DNA from: Flavihumibacter solisilvae
GTDB taxonomy: Bacteria > Bacteroidota > Bacteroidia > Chitinophagales > Chitinophagaceae
Assembly: GCF_000814475.1 (NCBI RefSeq)
Contig: NZ_JSVC01000004.1
Span: 124,001-188,000, forward strand
Reading direction: 5' to 3'
Length of the DNA stretch: 64,000 bases
The notes below the pieces were generated by a model, which made no database searches, had not been told where the DNA came from, and was given only the letters and a program-made list of their open reading frames with translations. The position numbers were made by a program, and so were the translations under genes. Positions within the stretch are counted from its first letter, which is position 1. Each line of letters starts with the position of its first letter. Below are positions 63,898 to 64,000 of the stretch, piece after piece.

Positions 63898-64000
63898 ATG
63901 AGTTCGGTTTCGCATTTCTTCTATTGGGCCAGTTTGGTGATCATCGTTTACACCTATGCTGGGTATGGATTCATTATGGCATTGATCGCCGCATCCAGGC
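63898..64000 (+). CDS. Glycosyltransferase-like membrane protein, 5' end only
   Basis: A start codon at 63898 opens a frame that runs to the window edge: MSSVSHFFYWASLVIIVYTY then AGYGFIMALIAASR. A single N-terminal membrane helix with Y-x-Y-x-G-Y is typical of family 2 processive glycosyltransferases. Only 34 residues are present, so this is a tentative call. Confidence 0.45.
   Translation, partial: MSSVSHFFYWASLVIIVYTYAGYGFIMALIAASR

Overview
The window looks like chromosome from a member of the Bacteroidota, most likely the Chitinophagaceae or a close relative. The support is a SusC/SusD pair, TAnnTTTG-type -7 promoter boxes, poor Shine-Dalgarno sequences, lipoproteins with short lipoboxes, an OMP beta-barrel TonB-type receptor, a NodT-type RND efflux operon, and NIPSNAP, DUF3179 and DUF2141 proteins. 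I saw no rRNA, tRNA, CRISPR array, insertion sequence or prophage gene. Coding density is very high. The only gene-free stretch over 300 bases is 54952-55329.

Layout. 82-1008: lipid kinase. 4619-1017 (minus): sulfur-stress operon with a LytTR regulator, a TauE exporter, two YeeE/YedE halves and a CstB-like persulfide dioxygenase/rhodanese fusion. 4808-9232: SusC/SusD. 9397-12777: periplasmic trypsin-like lipoprotein, ZU5-like lipoprotein and an unrecognised protein. 12813-16670: three-subunit succinate dehydrogenase of the mycobacterial Sdh1 kind plus a small TPR protein. 16755-23658: a 1750-residue CHAT protease/double alpha-beta-hydrolase polyprotein, then a two-TM peptide, an SPFH protein and a small secreted protein. 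26301-23667 (minus): a deoxyribohydrolase-like/TPR-S protein and FabF. 26379-32305: a five-gene gamma-glutamyl pathway that probably converts ethanolamine, or a similar amino alcohol, to glycine. 38802-32280 (minus): outer-membrane receptor, MESH1-like HD hydrolase, FdhD, a small protein and a YdeP-type molybdoenzyme. 38985-45548: TetR plus a tripartite RND efflux pump. 45653-54951: mixed genes including a response regulator, S10 peptidase, Tat phospholipase C, oxidoreductase, a frameshifted membrane protein and a GH20-like enzyme. 55330-61503: a small secreted protein, sialate O-acetylesterase, NIPSNAP, DUF3179, aminopeptidase P and a methyltransferase. 61556-64000: sugar porter, ROK kinase and the start of a glycosyltransferase-like gene.

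The best candidate for an undescribed system is 16755-26301. The giant protein combines two serine-hydrolase domains, a macro-like domain, a caspase-like CHAT protease with its His/Cys dyad, and a C-terminal helical repeat that resembles TPR-S. The protein encoded convergently at 26301-24922 is a deoxyribohydrolase-like domain fused to TPR-S, a scaffold proposed in the literature to sense NAD+-derived signals. Both therefore appear to carry the same sensor type, next to membrane-microdomain (SPFH) and fatty-acid (FabF) genes. This suggests, but does not prove, a nucleotide-signal-gated protease/lipase conflict or stress system.

A second clear story is a microcompartment-independent, B12-independent ethanolamine route: permease, glutamine-synthetase-like ligase, Fe-alcohol dehydrogenase, gamma-glutamyl hydrolase and aldehyde dehydrogenase. 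Three copies of a 27-bp tandem palindrome occur between genes, and matching TetR operators precede both tetR and the efflux operon.
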